A DNA stretch of 64,000 nt from Archegozetes longisetosus (Eukaryota; Arthropoda; Arachnida; Sarcoptiformes; Trhypochthoniidae), in contig JAEMBT020000001.1 of assembly GCA_018873245.2 (NCBI GenBank), forward strand, positions 15,044,220 through 15,108,219. The letters run 5' to 3'. Under the pieces are notes generated by a model, which was not told the origin of the DNA, made no database searches, and worked only from the letters and a program-made list of their open reading frames with translations. The first letter of the stretch is position 1, and the number at the start of each line of letters is the position of its first letter. Shown in pieces: positions 51,725 through 62,932 of the stretch. A program made the translations under genes and the position numbers.

Positions 51725-52829
51725 AACGTCAGCAAAAGATTTCTCGGAAATTCGACTAAATTTATTTGGTTGAGGTTTTCGAAGAATATAAATAAACTAC
51801 AACTCAAGCTGATTTCAAAAATATAAACTTCGTTCACCGCAAATGACCAAAATATCGGTGAAAAAAGATTCCGAATAACCAAGTATATAGAAAATTCACG
51901 TAGAATAAATATGTGGAATTAAATTTAAACTCAAAACGATTGAAATGAACAGAATTTTAGTGTTCTGATTATATATTTTTGATGAGATTTAAATTTAGAA
52001 AAATTATTAAAATAAGCAGAGTGCCAAGATTCTACAGACCCTTGGTCTAAAGTAGTGGTTCGACTATAGTGCAGAGGTTTTATTTTAATTTAGTTCTCTG
52101 CTGCGTTCGACTATTTAAACTTACACACAGTTTTAAAGAAAATCAAAGTTTATTTATTAAAAGAAAGCTTTATACAAAATAAAAGGTTTAAGTATTGAAA
52201 GGTTTGGATTTTGAATATACATTATTACTGGAAGTGTTGGTTACTTTCAGAGATCACTCAACGTGAAGAGTTTAGGAAGTGAAGACTAAGAGTCTTTTCC
52301 CTCCTTTATATAGGGACAGGAGCTGTTGACGTATCAATGGAAAATTTTCTTCAGAATTTAAAGTAAAGAGGACACAAACAACCCTGTCCTAAATCCAGTA
52401 GTCTGTTTGTGCCCTTAGGCGACAATGATAGGCAAGAAAGTATGGCATTGTTTAAATGACCGGAATACCGTGAGATCGAAAACAGATCTGTTTTTGATCT
52501 CCATAGTAAGTGGGCACAGTTCAACCCACAGATCTGACCCATATGATATATATATCGTTAGACTTAGCTAAGCGAGCCAAGAAGATTGATACCATACTTG
52601 ACCTCATCAAGGCCTTGTCACGTGACCTAGGACCCTTAATCCTAAGGACCGGATACCGATAATCTGACTACGGTATATGGGGCATCGCTAGAGTCAGTTT
52701 GACAAGCTGAGAAGATTTATACTCCACTTGACCTAGTCACGTGAATATATGACCTTATAACTAGTAACCTAACTTTCCATATTAGGTTACACTTGTTATA
52801 TAATAATTAGTGTATTGGTTTATGTTATG

Positions 52830-52860
52830 TTATATTAGGTTAGGTTAGGTTAGGTGAGCT
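52830..52860. repeat. Interstitial TTAGG repeats
   Basis: ATTAGGTTAGGTTAGGTTAG, about four and a half perfect units. Confidence 0.8.
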
Positions 52861-53106
52861 GATTTGAGTTGCGGTGAGGCAAGATAGGCGAAAATACGCG
52901 ATAATTGGTATGACTAGGAGAGTCTAGGTGATAATAAGCTTGACTTAGATGTGCATTTAAATATGTGTATTGCAAATTATTTTATTTATTTTCGAGATGA
53001 CTATGCTTCATAATTTTGCTCTTTTTGATTTTATTGCTGCCATTCCTTCTGAAATGTAAAAGTATGTTTAAAGCACCGCCAACTACCCTCTCCCGCGATA
53101 TATATA

Positions 53107-54230
53107 CAGTCAACACAAATCAAAACTTTCTCGGGAAAATCCTTATAACTTTTGATATTGTTGTCCGATTCGAAAAATTTCAAAAGTATCTTGTTCTCTG
53201 AGAATACGAATTTCTAAAAATATCAAAGAATCTCGGAAAATTCAAAAAGGTAATTGCACAAACTCATTTCAAAATCGGACATTAAATTCCCAACAGAGAA
53301 CATATGAAAGTTTGAAAAACAGATTTTCGAATATTCAACTATTCAAAAAGTTCAACCTGACAATTGTACAGTCAACTTGGAAAATTACTTAGGTTTTAAC
53401 AAAATTTCAAAGAGGTTTTCGAATTTCGACTATCAAAAATGAATACAATATTCAACGTTATGTTTGTCAATTCTATTGAACCGTTTAATTCAAATTTGTT
53501 TAATTGATTTCAAAAATTGTTTTTACAACTGAAGAACAAGTTGAAATTTCGACAGTTTATTAAATTGAGAGCAAAAGGGGCGCCAAGATCAGTGATTTAG
53601 AAGTGTTGGTAAGAAACTTAATCTTGATAACAGAATTTTGTTGAATAAATTTTAAATTTCAAGGGATAAGTGTACCGACATTTAGAGAATGGTGTCGTAT
53701 CGATGATGAAGAAGAGCTGTTCATCAATGTCTCATGGACGAGAGGACAAAATGCCAAGAAGACTCAAAGGAGGAAGGATCAGTAATTAAAACCATTTTTG
53801 AAATCAATTCAATTCAAATGAAATCAATTAAATGTAAACAAATTTGAATAAAACGGTTCAATAGAATTGACAAACATAACGTTGAATATTGTATTCATTT
53901 TTGATAGTCGAAATTCGAAAATCTCTGAAATTTTATCAAAACTCAAGTAATTTTCCAAGTTGACTCTGTGCAATTGTCAGGTTGAACTTTTTGAATAGTT
54001 GAATATTCGAAAATCTGTTTTTCAAACTTTCATATGTTCTCTATTGGAAATTTAATGTCCGATTTTGAAATGAGTTTGTGCAATTACCTTTTTGAATTTT
54101 CCGAGATTCTTTGATATTTTTAGAAATTCGTATTTTCAGAGAACAAGATACTTTTGAAATTTTTCGAATCGGACAACAATATCAAAAGTTATAAGGATTT
54201 TCCAGAGAAAGTTTTGATTTGAGTTGACTA
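53107..54230. mobile_element. Palindromic (foldback) DNA transposon 2
   Basis: The left end CAGTCAACACAAATCAAAAC is preceded by TA; the right end GTTTTGATTTGAGTTGACT is followed by ATA. Arms of about 430 bp (53,107-53,545 and about 53,800-54,230) are inverted with a few per cent divergence (estimated by eye). Termini resemble those of element 1 (CAGTCARCAC), and both share ATAACTTTTGA just inside. The centre (about 53,565-53,790) carries a helix-turn-helix remnant. Tc1/mariner-like TA insertion is inferred. Confidence 0.85.
53566..53785 (+). pseudogene. Helix-turn-helix transposase remnant with a 55-bp intron (element 2)
   Basis: The reading KLRAKGAPRSVI is followed by a small frameshifting gap, then a phase-1 intron (GT at 53,609, AG at 53,662-53,663), then GISVPTFREWCRIDDEEELF and INVSWTRGQNAKKTQRRKDQ before TAA. 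It matches the remnant in element 1 residue by residue on both sides of the intron. The 3' part extends beyond what element 1 retains. Confidence 0.65.
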
Positions 54231-54306
54231 TATATATACGTGACAGGGTCAAGTGGGGTATTAATCTTCTCAGCTCGACTAGCTGAGCTCAACGATTTAC
54301 AATATT

Positions 54307-54961
54307 GGATAAATCTAACTGCAATTTTGAAAAAGTTAAATAACTTTTGAATGCCTTATCCGATTTTAATGATTTTTGAAGGATTTTGTAGCTTTATAAT
54401 TATAGAATAATATTTTAAAATAAACAGGTAATAGTTTTATAAATTATAATTTAGATAAATGCATTTATTGAGCAGCTAGCAACTTAACTAGAATAAGCAA
54501 ATAAAATATGTAATTTAAATAGTGCATGAATTTACAAATCGTAGCGTTGTTTGTGTGCAGTCATTTTTGCATCATTATAAAAAATCTATGTTAGCAACAC
54601 TGTTCAGATCTATAATTGTGCAAAGTTTCAGATCTCTGGTCGGTCGGCAAGAATTTTTTTTAGGAAAGCACAATATCCGTCCATTGAAATAACATTATGG
54701 AATCAGTGGCCGACCATAAATCGGTCGATCTCTACCGACTAAAGTCTTGTCAATTTTACAGCATACAGAAAACTTAGTTATGCATGATTTAGAAAAATTT
54801 CAAGTGTCAGCAACTACTGGTCGCTATTTATGATAAAATTTAATATTCGTTGCTATCTTATTACGTGATTTATAAGGTTTAATTTGCTTCAAATTTCATT
54901 AAAATCCCATTGCGCGTTCAAAAGTTATCTTAATTTAAGGAAATTGCAGTTAGATTTATCC
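54307..54961. mobile_element. Palindromic element 3
   Basis: The left end GGATAAATCTAACTGCAATT and the right end, its complement (AATTGCAGTTAGATTTATCC), are inverted for about 90 bp. Inside is AGTTAAATAACTTTTGAATG, related to the ATAACTTTTGA box of elements 1 and 2. Target duplication not found. It starts about 75 bp after element 2, within the composite structure. Confidence 0.7.
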
Positions 54962-56033
54962 AAGATCATATATATATCGTGTTGGTTGGGCCGCTGGGTG
55001 AAGGTGTGCCCATTTGCTATAGTCTTACCTTTAGTTGACGGCATATATTTTGGTCTGAATCTCTAGCCTGGCTTACATTTATAAGCTAGATGCCCGCCGT
55101 CACTGGGAGAAAGCGGTTTCCGTTTGATTATGAAACTGTACGGGTCCTGTTTTGCTCCTTTAATCGGTGACACTACGTTGTTTTACAATATTTTCCTCTT
55201 TGTCGAGACTTTTTCAAAAATATATAGTTTATCGGGGAACCATTTTGACCAAGGTCGTATGACTTCTTGCACTTTCCTCATTTTAATATTTTATTTTGAA
55301 ATCTCATCAAAAATATAATCAGAAAAATAGTAATTTGTTCATTTCAATCGATTTTAGTTGAAAATTTGATTCCAAAGATTTATTTTACGGTAATTTTTTA
55401 TATACTTGATTATTCCATAATTTTTTATCCGTGTTCTGGTCATTGGTGGTAAATGAGATTTATATATTTTAACTCAGTTTGAGTTGTAGTTTATTTATAT
55501 TGAAAGCTTATATCGAAAATCTCTGACCACGTAAACTCTAGTCGATTTTTCAGGAGTGTTTTTACCCATTTTCTGGTCATTTGCGGTGAATAAAATTTAT
55601 ATATTTAAAATCAGATTAAGCTATAGTTTGTTTATATACAAAGCTTATGTCGGAAATCTCTGGCCACGTAAAGTCTATTTCAGGAAATTATTTTATTTAC
55701 CAAGATTTGTCAAATACTCTGCATTTAAAATCTTTATCATGAAAGTTATGTAAAGAATTTTTAAATTATTCTAGCATTTTAAGAATTCTAGTAGAATTCT
55801 AGAATGTAATTATTCTAGTACATTTATCCTACTTTTAGATCAATTACTCATTAAGACCTTAAAACTAAAGTAAAACGAATCTGACTGACTATTACTCTTA
55901 TAATATGCGAATAAGCTGATTTTTATACTATTCAACTGTATATATCGTTGAATTTTGTGTCCTTATGTTAGATATATGAAACTTTCGTTTATTTAAGAAA
56001 ATTATTTTATATTAATTTTATATCTTTTAGAGA

Positions 56034-56360
56034 ATGGCAATTAATCATTTAATTAAAACATTCAGTGCTGACGAAAAGACCTATATTTTAGCATTCCGAT
56101 GTGTTGGTGGTACAAAAATTGACGTAGATAGAGAAACACAAAAAATTGGATGGGTCAAAGTTGCTGAAGTTACTGGTATCTATGTAAAAAACGTTAAAGA
56201 TCAATCTTTTAGCAACGAGTTAAGGCAATTACAAGAAATGCTAGCTACATTCCGGAGTAATCAATTTGGATCTAAAGTTGAATATATATTAAGTGTTGCT
56301 ATTAACTCCAATGAAATTTATGATACAGTTGATGGTGTGCGATACATGCTCAGACCTTAA
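56034..56360 (+). CDS. Unidentified 108-residue ORF or terminal exon
   Basis: The ORF starts ATG at 56,034 three bases after an acceptor-like TATCTTTTAG (56,021-56,030) and ends TAA at 56,360. An AATAAA lies at 56,521-56,526. The product begins MAINHLIKTFSADEKTYILA and includes GWVKVAEVTGIYVKNVKD, QLQEMLATFRSNQFGSKVEY and DTVDGVRYMLRP. It has mixed alpha/beta composition, no signal peptide, no transmembrane segment and no known motif. It could be the last exon of the CCP-type gene, cut off from it by the composite insertion, or a separate small gene. Even codon use and the in-phase acceptor favour real coding sequence. Confidence 0.5.
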   Translation: MAINHLIKTFSADEKTYILAFRCVGGTKIDVDRETQKIGWVKVAEVTGIYVKNVKDQSFSNELRQLQEMLATFRSNQFGSKVEYILSVAINSNEIYDTVDGVRYMLRP

Positions 56361-56596
56361 TGAAAATAAGTTAATCATATAGAATTTGTAATATTTTCAG
56401 TTATATCTTAAATTTCCTATAGTAAAATTAACATACCAATAACTGCTGTTTAGTTTTTTTTTGTAAATTTCCACTTTTGCAAATTTACTTTGGTGAGCAT
56501 TTATATGTATATCACCAAATAATAAAATCCCTAAAATAGAGCCATTACATTCATCTGACTAACTTTCCGAACATTTATTTGAGAGGTTAAAATTAC

Positions 56597-57245
56597 GGTT
56601 AGATTTTACTTATCTTGCTCCGCCCAAATGGGAGGTCCTAGGGCGGAACCACCTATATATATACTCGTCTTGACAGCCTGGGTTCATCTATACCCCACTC
56701 GGTATCTTGGGACCCAGGGATAAAGAGTTGGGCCTATGTCTCTAAAGAGGGGACCTAGGCACACCATATTTGGTATGCTAACTCTATTCAACTATATGGG
56801 TCTATCGATACCCCACTTGGGATCCTAAAGCATAGCTACAAAATGTTGGATCTGGGTTCATAACGTAAAGTTAGTTAAAATGTGGTAATTATATAGAGGG
56901 AAAAATAGTTAACAGGTTTAACTTTTAAAGAAAGATCCAGGGTCCCAAGTTGAGTACTAATAGACTGAAGCTACTAAATTAAACTCGCGTATCAAATATG
57001 GCGAGCCCATGAATTAGGACCCCAAGTGGGGTATCGATAGACTCATATAGTTGAGTAAAGTTAGCATACCAAATATGGTATGCCTAGGTCCAGCCCTTAT
57101 GGACCTAGGCCCAACTTTTTGTAGCTAGGTCCCAGGGTCCTGAGTGGGGTATCGATGAACTCGGGTTGTCAAGACGAGCATATATATAGGCGGTTCCGCC
57201 CTAGGACCTCCCATATGGGCGGAGCACGATAAGTAAAATCTAACC
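56597..57245. mobile_element. Palindromic element 4
   Basis: The left end GGTTAGATTTTACTTATC and the right end GATAAGTAAAATCTAACC are perfect complements; the arms continue inverted for about 260 bp (GCTCCGCCC, CCTAGGGCGGAACC, GGGGTATCGAT words, ACCAAATATGGTATGC). Flanks AAAATTAC and AAAATAC suggest a short target duplication of 7-8 bp. The GGGGTATCGAT words resemble the GGGGTATTAATC near 54,255. No coding capacity. Confidence 0.85.
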
Positions 57246-57249
57246 AAAA

Positions 57250-58845
57250 TACCTAATATCACACATTAGTCATGTGTAATCGGATCTTATTAATAGAATA
57301 TATTTGTGAAGATATTGGAGTAATTTACTAGTGCTTTACTGATAAATTCGCTCCTTAACTTCTAGTGGCTAATTTAAAAGTCATTTCACTGAACGTACAT
57401 ATTTGCTATTTAGAAACATGTTAGAATATATAAGTAGAAAAGAAAGAATATATGCATCAGTAATTGTTTTTATTAAATTATGTTTTAATAATTTGAAGCA
57501 ATAAATATTGGCAAATAATTAAATAACAATTAACTTTAATAATAAAATATTTTAAGGACTTGTTGCATAGAGACTTCATATAAACCTGTGCAATAAAAAT
57601 TAGAAGTACCTGAAAATGTTTCAATATAATAATTTTCTTAGAGTGATACATTTATTGAATTTTAAAATCTTAAATGAGAATGCCCAAACCCTTTGCATTT
57701 AGTCTTTCCAGTGCGCCGCAGATCCACTTATGTCAATCGATAGATCTCAACGAGTACTAAAATAGTTCATAGCTTGTAGCTCAGTTCAGAGATTCCTGTG
57801 GCCTGTAGTAACCATCAGAGTTGTGACTAACAAATGCAATTTTGCGCTTGTATCGAAGTGGTCGCAGTTCGGATTTCAATTATTTGGTGTCGTTCGAATC
57901 GGAATTAGTGTCCAAATAGCTTGGTTTCGAGGTGCAGAGGTCAAAGATCACAGAGTTATTCGCAATTAGCTACTGGTCCATTATTCTTTGGTCGATCTCT
58001 ACAAACGTGGCATCATTTAGTACAGAATAAAGAGCTGAGTCGAGTAATGACCACCTCATATGGGTATCATATCTTATTCAAAAGATATTGACAAACAGTT
58101 TAGTTGTTCACGTCTCAGGAAACGCGTAGGAAGATCTCGGGCGATACCCTTCTCAAATAAAGGCCGCGCTGGATATTTAGCTAGAGAGTTTCCAGTGACA
58201 AGTATCCTATAGTCTCCGATCCGGTCAATGCCATCAACCGAAGTGTCCGACGGGCCTCGGAGGAGTACGGCTACCGTCCAGTCTGTCATATCATCCATAT
58301 CTTCATTCCTATCTCCGTCTTCATCGCTATCACCCTCATTTTCATTAACTCATTCTCATCAATTCTCTGGCTGTGATATATATTTTAAATATACAACAAG
58401 GAAGTACCCGTTGGCGGAAGATACTTCTAAGATTTTATTTATACAAAATCGCCCGCGTTTGCTCGCCGAACGCTGAGCTACCCCTAGCAGTAGGCCTATT
58501 GGAGAATCCGATTTTATGTGTAATAACTATTATAATTATTTTAGAAGTGGCCCCTATACAACCATTTCAGTGGATGACTTCTCTCCAAGCAATGCTTTCA
58601 TTGTTTTGTTTTTATTATATTATTCTTTATTGTATATTCAAATTGAAAATATATTTCGCTTCGCTCATTTAGCTCAAAAAATTGCGAAAAATGCATGCAT
58701 TTAATATAACTTTTATGGCCACTAGTGACCACAGGGGAGTCCTGATTAGGCTAAAACATATATTATTTGAGTACGCAATGAGATCTACCAATTTACATAA
58801 GTGGGACTGCGGAACACCGGAGGGACAAAATGGGCATTCTCCTTT
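57250..58845. other. Interval without a recognised gene
   Basis: Overlapping short ORFs on both strands at 58,070-58,480 are richer in GC than their surroundings and may be part of an old transposon, but I could not match them to a family. A CCTCGG/CCGTCC-rich patch lies at 58,225-58,290. Nothing else was recognised. Confidence 0.4.
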
Positions 58846-59530
58846 ATGAGTCACATTCACTTTATCAACACTCACTTTATCTATATATATTTTATCAGGG
58901 AGTGTTACAATTCTTCCATACTTCGAATTGACCAACAGAAGGCAACTAATGACCATTTCCAACAAAAGTGCTCTACAAGAAGTAACCGATGGCTATTTTT
59001 ATATCAGATGACCTAGGGGAAGTAAACGATAACCACTCAATTCAGATGATCTGCGGAAAACGACCGATGACCATTTCCAACTAAGATAACCTACGATAGC
59101 CTATATGAATTCAGATGAACAATATAGATAAAAGATAACAATTTTCTTATTAGATGACATCAGGTAGGCAATCGAAGAGATTTCAATGGGTTTAATACGG
59201 CCTTGAATTATTTTCCTTAATTCAACTTATGTAAATAACTATCGGTCACATTTTATTTGTCAATGAATTCGTCATTTACTTCGCGTAGTTAATTTAAATT
59301 TAATATAGCCAACGAATACTTACTGTCATGAGTTAGAAATGGCCATTATTCATTTTTCATAGGTCATCTGCGTTGGAAATATAGGTTGTTAGTTGGAAAT
59401 TGTCATTAGTTTTATTATGTTGGTCAATTAGAAATGTAGAAGAATTGTGACACTGATAAAATAAGTATCGATAAAGTAAGTGTCGATCAAGTAAATATCG
59501 ATCAAATGAGTGTCTATAAAGTGACTGCGA
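58846..59530. mobile_element. Inverted-repeat element with internal tandem repeats
   Basis: The left part (CACTTTATCAACACTCAC, GTGTTACAATTCTTCC, GAATTGACCAACA) is the complement of the right part near 59,395-59,525 (TTGGTCAATTAGAAATG, GAAGAATTGTGACACTG, AAGTGTCGATCAAG). Between the arms, units of roughly 65-70 bp built on CAGATGACCT and GATGACCATTTCCAAC recur. Non-coding; family not identified. Confidence 0.65.
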
Positions 59531-59629
59531 CAGGAAATTTATATCGTGCTGCGCACCAATTCATTAGAAATGAAAAAGTTTAACAATGTGTCAATATGAA
59601 AGTAAAAATTGATTATTCGAAAACTTTTA

Positions 59630-61430
59630 ATATATTCATTGATTCCGGGCCTCTATCTGTTCATGGGGGTCGTGAGGGGGCGTCTCCTGAGATGCTGAGC
59701 CCATTTTATTCGAACTTCTACCACAATGCACATACCGGGCCATTCCCTGTGGTCGACCTTCCCACAGATTTTGAGCGTCTGGTCTCTGCATCTGGTCCTG
59801 GTCTCCCTCTAGGTCTGGTGCCCGATTGGCAGGCTGCCCATATTCGGTGGGCGATCCTCAGGACGTAACCGAGCCATCTCATCTACGACCTCTCTATTTG
59901 GAGGAGTAGCGGCTCGACCCCGAAGTCCCGGCGAATGTTCGAACTCAGCACTCGATCTCAGAGCGTAAATCCGGCCACCCTTATAAAGAATCTCATTTTG
60001 TCCGCTCGTATTCGCGATCTCGTTCTTTCAGTCACTATCCAAAGCTCGTGACCATAGGTGGGGGTTGAGACGAAGATTGAGTGAAAAACGGATTATTTTG
60101 CCTTGCAGCTCAGCTCCCGCTTCCCGGCGACCGACTGATACAGCTGTCGCATCACTGTTCCAGCTACCTCGATACTTATATCGGTTTCTACGTTCCATTT
60201 TCCATCACTCGCGAACGAGACTCCGAAATACTGAAACACCTCCACATGAGTCAGTAGGGCTCCACTCACATGAAGAGCGTACCGCCTAGGGTTCCGAGAT
60301 CACAAGTGTCTTCGTCATTTTGTGTTAATCCGCATTGATGCTGATTCACACTCGGCTGCAAATATGTCCAGTGCCTGCTGCAGGTCAGACTGAGACGGCG
60401 CCATTATTCTGAGATCATCAGCGAAGATCAGATGACACACTTGCGCCTCCAATCGTGACACTCTTGGCCAAGACTGCGCCTGGCAACCCTGTCCATATAA
60501 TTGATGAACAAAGTGATGACAGAACTCAACCTTGGCGGAGTCCAGAGCCAGCATAGGACATTTCCGATCTGCGACCGATTATCCGAACACAGCTCTTACT
60601 CTTTAAATAGATGGAGGCGATGGCACCAATAAGTTGATCATCGACCCCGTACTCTCCGAGTATCACCTACAACAAACCGCTATCAACACGGTTATACGCC
60701 TTCTCTAGGTCTGCAAATGAGATATAGACCGGTTCGTCGTATTCCCAAGATTTCTTAACGATCTGTTGGAAAGTGAAGAGCTGATCTGTTATACTTCGGC
60801 CTCCGCAGAACTCGCGTTGTTCGTCCTGGATTTTATGGTCGACAACCTTAGTCAACCTACCCTGCAGCACCTTTGCTTAGAATTTAACGGGGAGGCTTGA
60901 GAGTGATGCCACTATAGTTGCAGCATTCCCTTTGGTCTCCTTTCTTAAAGATCGGAACCACCACCAAAGGTACTACCCCTGTCCTCTATGCGACTCCGAA
61001 GACAAGGGTGAGCCACCGTAGGCTTCCATCGTCGAGAGTTTTAAGCATCTCAGGCCGGATTTCGTCAATCCTTGCGGCCTTCCCTGGTTTGAGCGACTTA
61101 ATAGCCGCTCTCGCCTCCACCAGATAAGGACTAATCTCCGCCCCAAGATGCAGCTCCGAGATCTGTCCCCTATGTCGGACAGAATTGAGCAGTTCCGCAA
61201 AGTATTCTCTCCATTTCTGGAACATATTCTCTTGCTTGGTTAAAATCACACCGTTTTTATCTTTGACGGACTCTCCTAGTTCTGAGCCGGCGGATGGTCT
61301 GCCAGAATACTTTGGGAGCATTCCTGAAGCTGTCTTCGAAGGCCACTCCGAAATTCTTCCATGGCTGAGATTTAACGGCTGCTACGGCTTTGTTTACGGC
61401 CTTTTCTAGTCAGAGTAGGCCTGTCGAGTT
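59630..61430 (-). pseudogene. Degenerate LINE (non-LTR retrotransposon) reverse transcriptase
   Basis: Read on the minus strand from about 61,430 down, segments of one reverse transcriptase follow in order across frameshifts. They are NAPKVFWQTIRRL; EYFAELLNSV; RAAIKSLKPGKAARIDEIRP; EFCGGRSITDQLFTFQQIVK; VYISFADLEKAYNRVD; then the catalytic CHLIFADDLRIMAPSQSDLQ and a thumb/C-terminal region with IRADKMRFFIRVAG, GVEPLLLQIERSQMRWLGYV and RPRGRPG. The FADD box contains the two catalytic aspartates of the family. The order and C-terminal motif suit an RTE/CR1-like LINE (inference). No endonuclease domain is seen upstream, so it is 5'-truncated and inactive. Confidence 0.85.
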
Positions 61431-61910
61431 TCAGAGTTTGCATTACCAAGCCAAACCTGGAATTTTCTCCTCAGTAGAAATATTTACCTTTGAAAAATTT
61501 AGTTGATTATTATGATTTTGCTTTAAATATTGAGGTTAAAAGAATAGAGTATAGAAAGGAGAACACACGTTAAGCAATTGTACGTGGGCAAGAACTTTTG
61601 ATCTTGTAATTTGATGGCGAATATACTCATACATCTTTGACCAAATTATTAGATCTTGGTTACTTCCGGTTCCGGAGAAAAAAATTCTCAACTCTTTTAA
61701 CATTACGTCTATGGAAGAAAACTCAATTTCAAAAGATTATTTGACCACGGCCTCCATTAGTTTCTCTTTGGGATTTCACTCAAAAATCAATAAAAATAAG
61801 GGAATAATTTTAGAGAGGTTCAAGATTTGGAACCTAGTGATATCGATAATTCAAGTTTCCAATAATTTTTATTCTAGAGAAGTTCAAATCTCTATTTTTA
61901 TAAAGTAATA

Positions 61911-62018
61911 CAGGGTGAATCCGGACTAATGGGTCTAAGTGGGTTTTTGAACTCCCACCCCCGAATGTGATATATCATTGAATTCAGTTCTTCGAGCTAA
62001 ACATTTTGATACCTCGGC
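61911..62018 (+). mobile_element. Solo end of the hAT-like palindromic element
   Basis: Begins CAGGGTGAATCCGG and follows the right arm (inverted) and left arm of the element at 42,259-42,835 through CACCCCCGAATGTGATATA and AACATTTTGATACCTC, then diverges. A truncated copy or single arm. Confidence 0.75.
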
Positions 62019-62932
62019 GGGTCAATTATGATCAGTGGTTCCCGAGATATATCCGAACCGATCGATATCGTTCGCTCTCCTTCACTGCTACGGCTCGAAC
62101 ACCTAAATATTTCAAGTCTATACCCATAGGAGGAGTTAAAGTATTCCATATCGTTTCACCAACTTTTCAAGTTTTCATCAAACTATAAAATACTCTCGTC
62201 TTTAAATATCTCAATATAATTAATATCAAAGTCTTCAACTGTATTTTTTTCTACAAATGAAATTTTTATACGATTAGAAGCGATCTAAAGTTCAATTCAA
62301 ATTCTTGACCAATTTTATTGCTACTAAACTATTCAGGTATATCCCATTAATTAATTATTAAACAAATTTAATAAATGTTTGTAAAGATTCGAAAAATCTC
62401 TTCCCAGGTTTCTGATGAAAATTCTTAATTAAACTAAGTAAATTTTTAGAGTTTACAAGCTTTATGTTTAGATACCTGTCAAATTAATATAATGCAAAAG
62501 GAAACCTACTTTTTCCTTCTATGAACAAGAAGTGAAGGAGTAGAGCGCAAAGCTATGCCCACTTACAAAAACAATTTGACGACATTAACATGCAGAAATT
62601 AATGATTTTAAAGTGCACAAGATAACGATATTATGGATCCGTCTCTATTCTCGACTGGTGTAGAATCAATCACAAACCAGAGAATCGTTTTATTACCAAA
62701 TTATCGTTAATTTTGTCAAACAGTCTATAAAAGTAAGTATAGCTTCGCGCGCGACTCCACACCTTATTCATAGAAGGAGAAGGTAGAAGTTCTACCTTAG
62801 CAGAGGACTGACACAGAGTGAAGAGATAATATGTATATTGCACAATATACAATATATAATAGAGATCATTGAATTCAATTTAATTTTCGGTTCGTCTCTA
62901 AATGAAAACTTACAAGTATGAAACAAACTAAA

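Larger units (their letters stand above)
51735..55680. mobile_element. Composite nested inverted-repeat structure
   Basis: The outer left arm (51,735-51,995) is repeated inverted at 55,285-55,520. Shared words include CGGTGAAC/GCGGTGAA, TTGAGTTGTAGTTTATTTAT and ATCATCAAAAATATAATCAG-type ends. Part of the right arm is duplicated in tandem at about 55,556-55,680. Inside, a segment with GCTGAGAAGATTTATACTCC near 52,705 (and a diverged direct copy near 52,575) is inverted at 54,238-54,290. Inside that again lies the palindromic element at 53,107-54,230. The whole looks like successive insertions of foldback elements. Boundaries are approximate. Confidence 0.65.

Noticed and set aside
52020..52550. 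Possible solo LTR (TATA-like CTTTATATAGGG, repeat-like text)
   Set aside because: I found no matching second LTR, no TG...CA ends with a target duplication, and no primer-binding site.
54985..55110. Possible tRNA-like or small structured RNA (GGGCCGCTGGGTG...)
   Set aside because: No cloverleaf with A and B boxes could be drawn; the segment sits between transposon arms.
58228..58672. Overlapping ORFs with Ser-Pro repeats
   Set aside because: Composition follows a TC-rich stretch; no consistent frame, splice site or domain.
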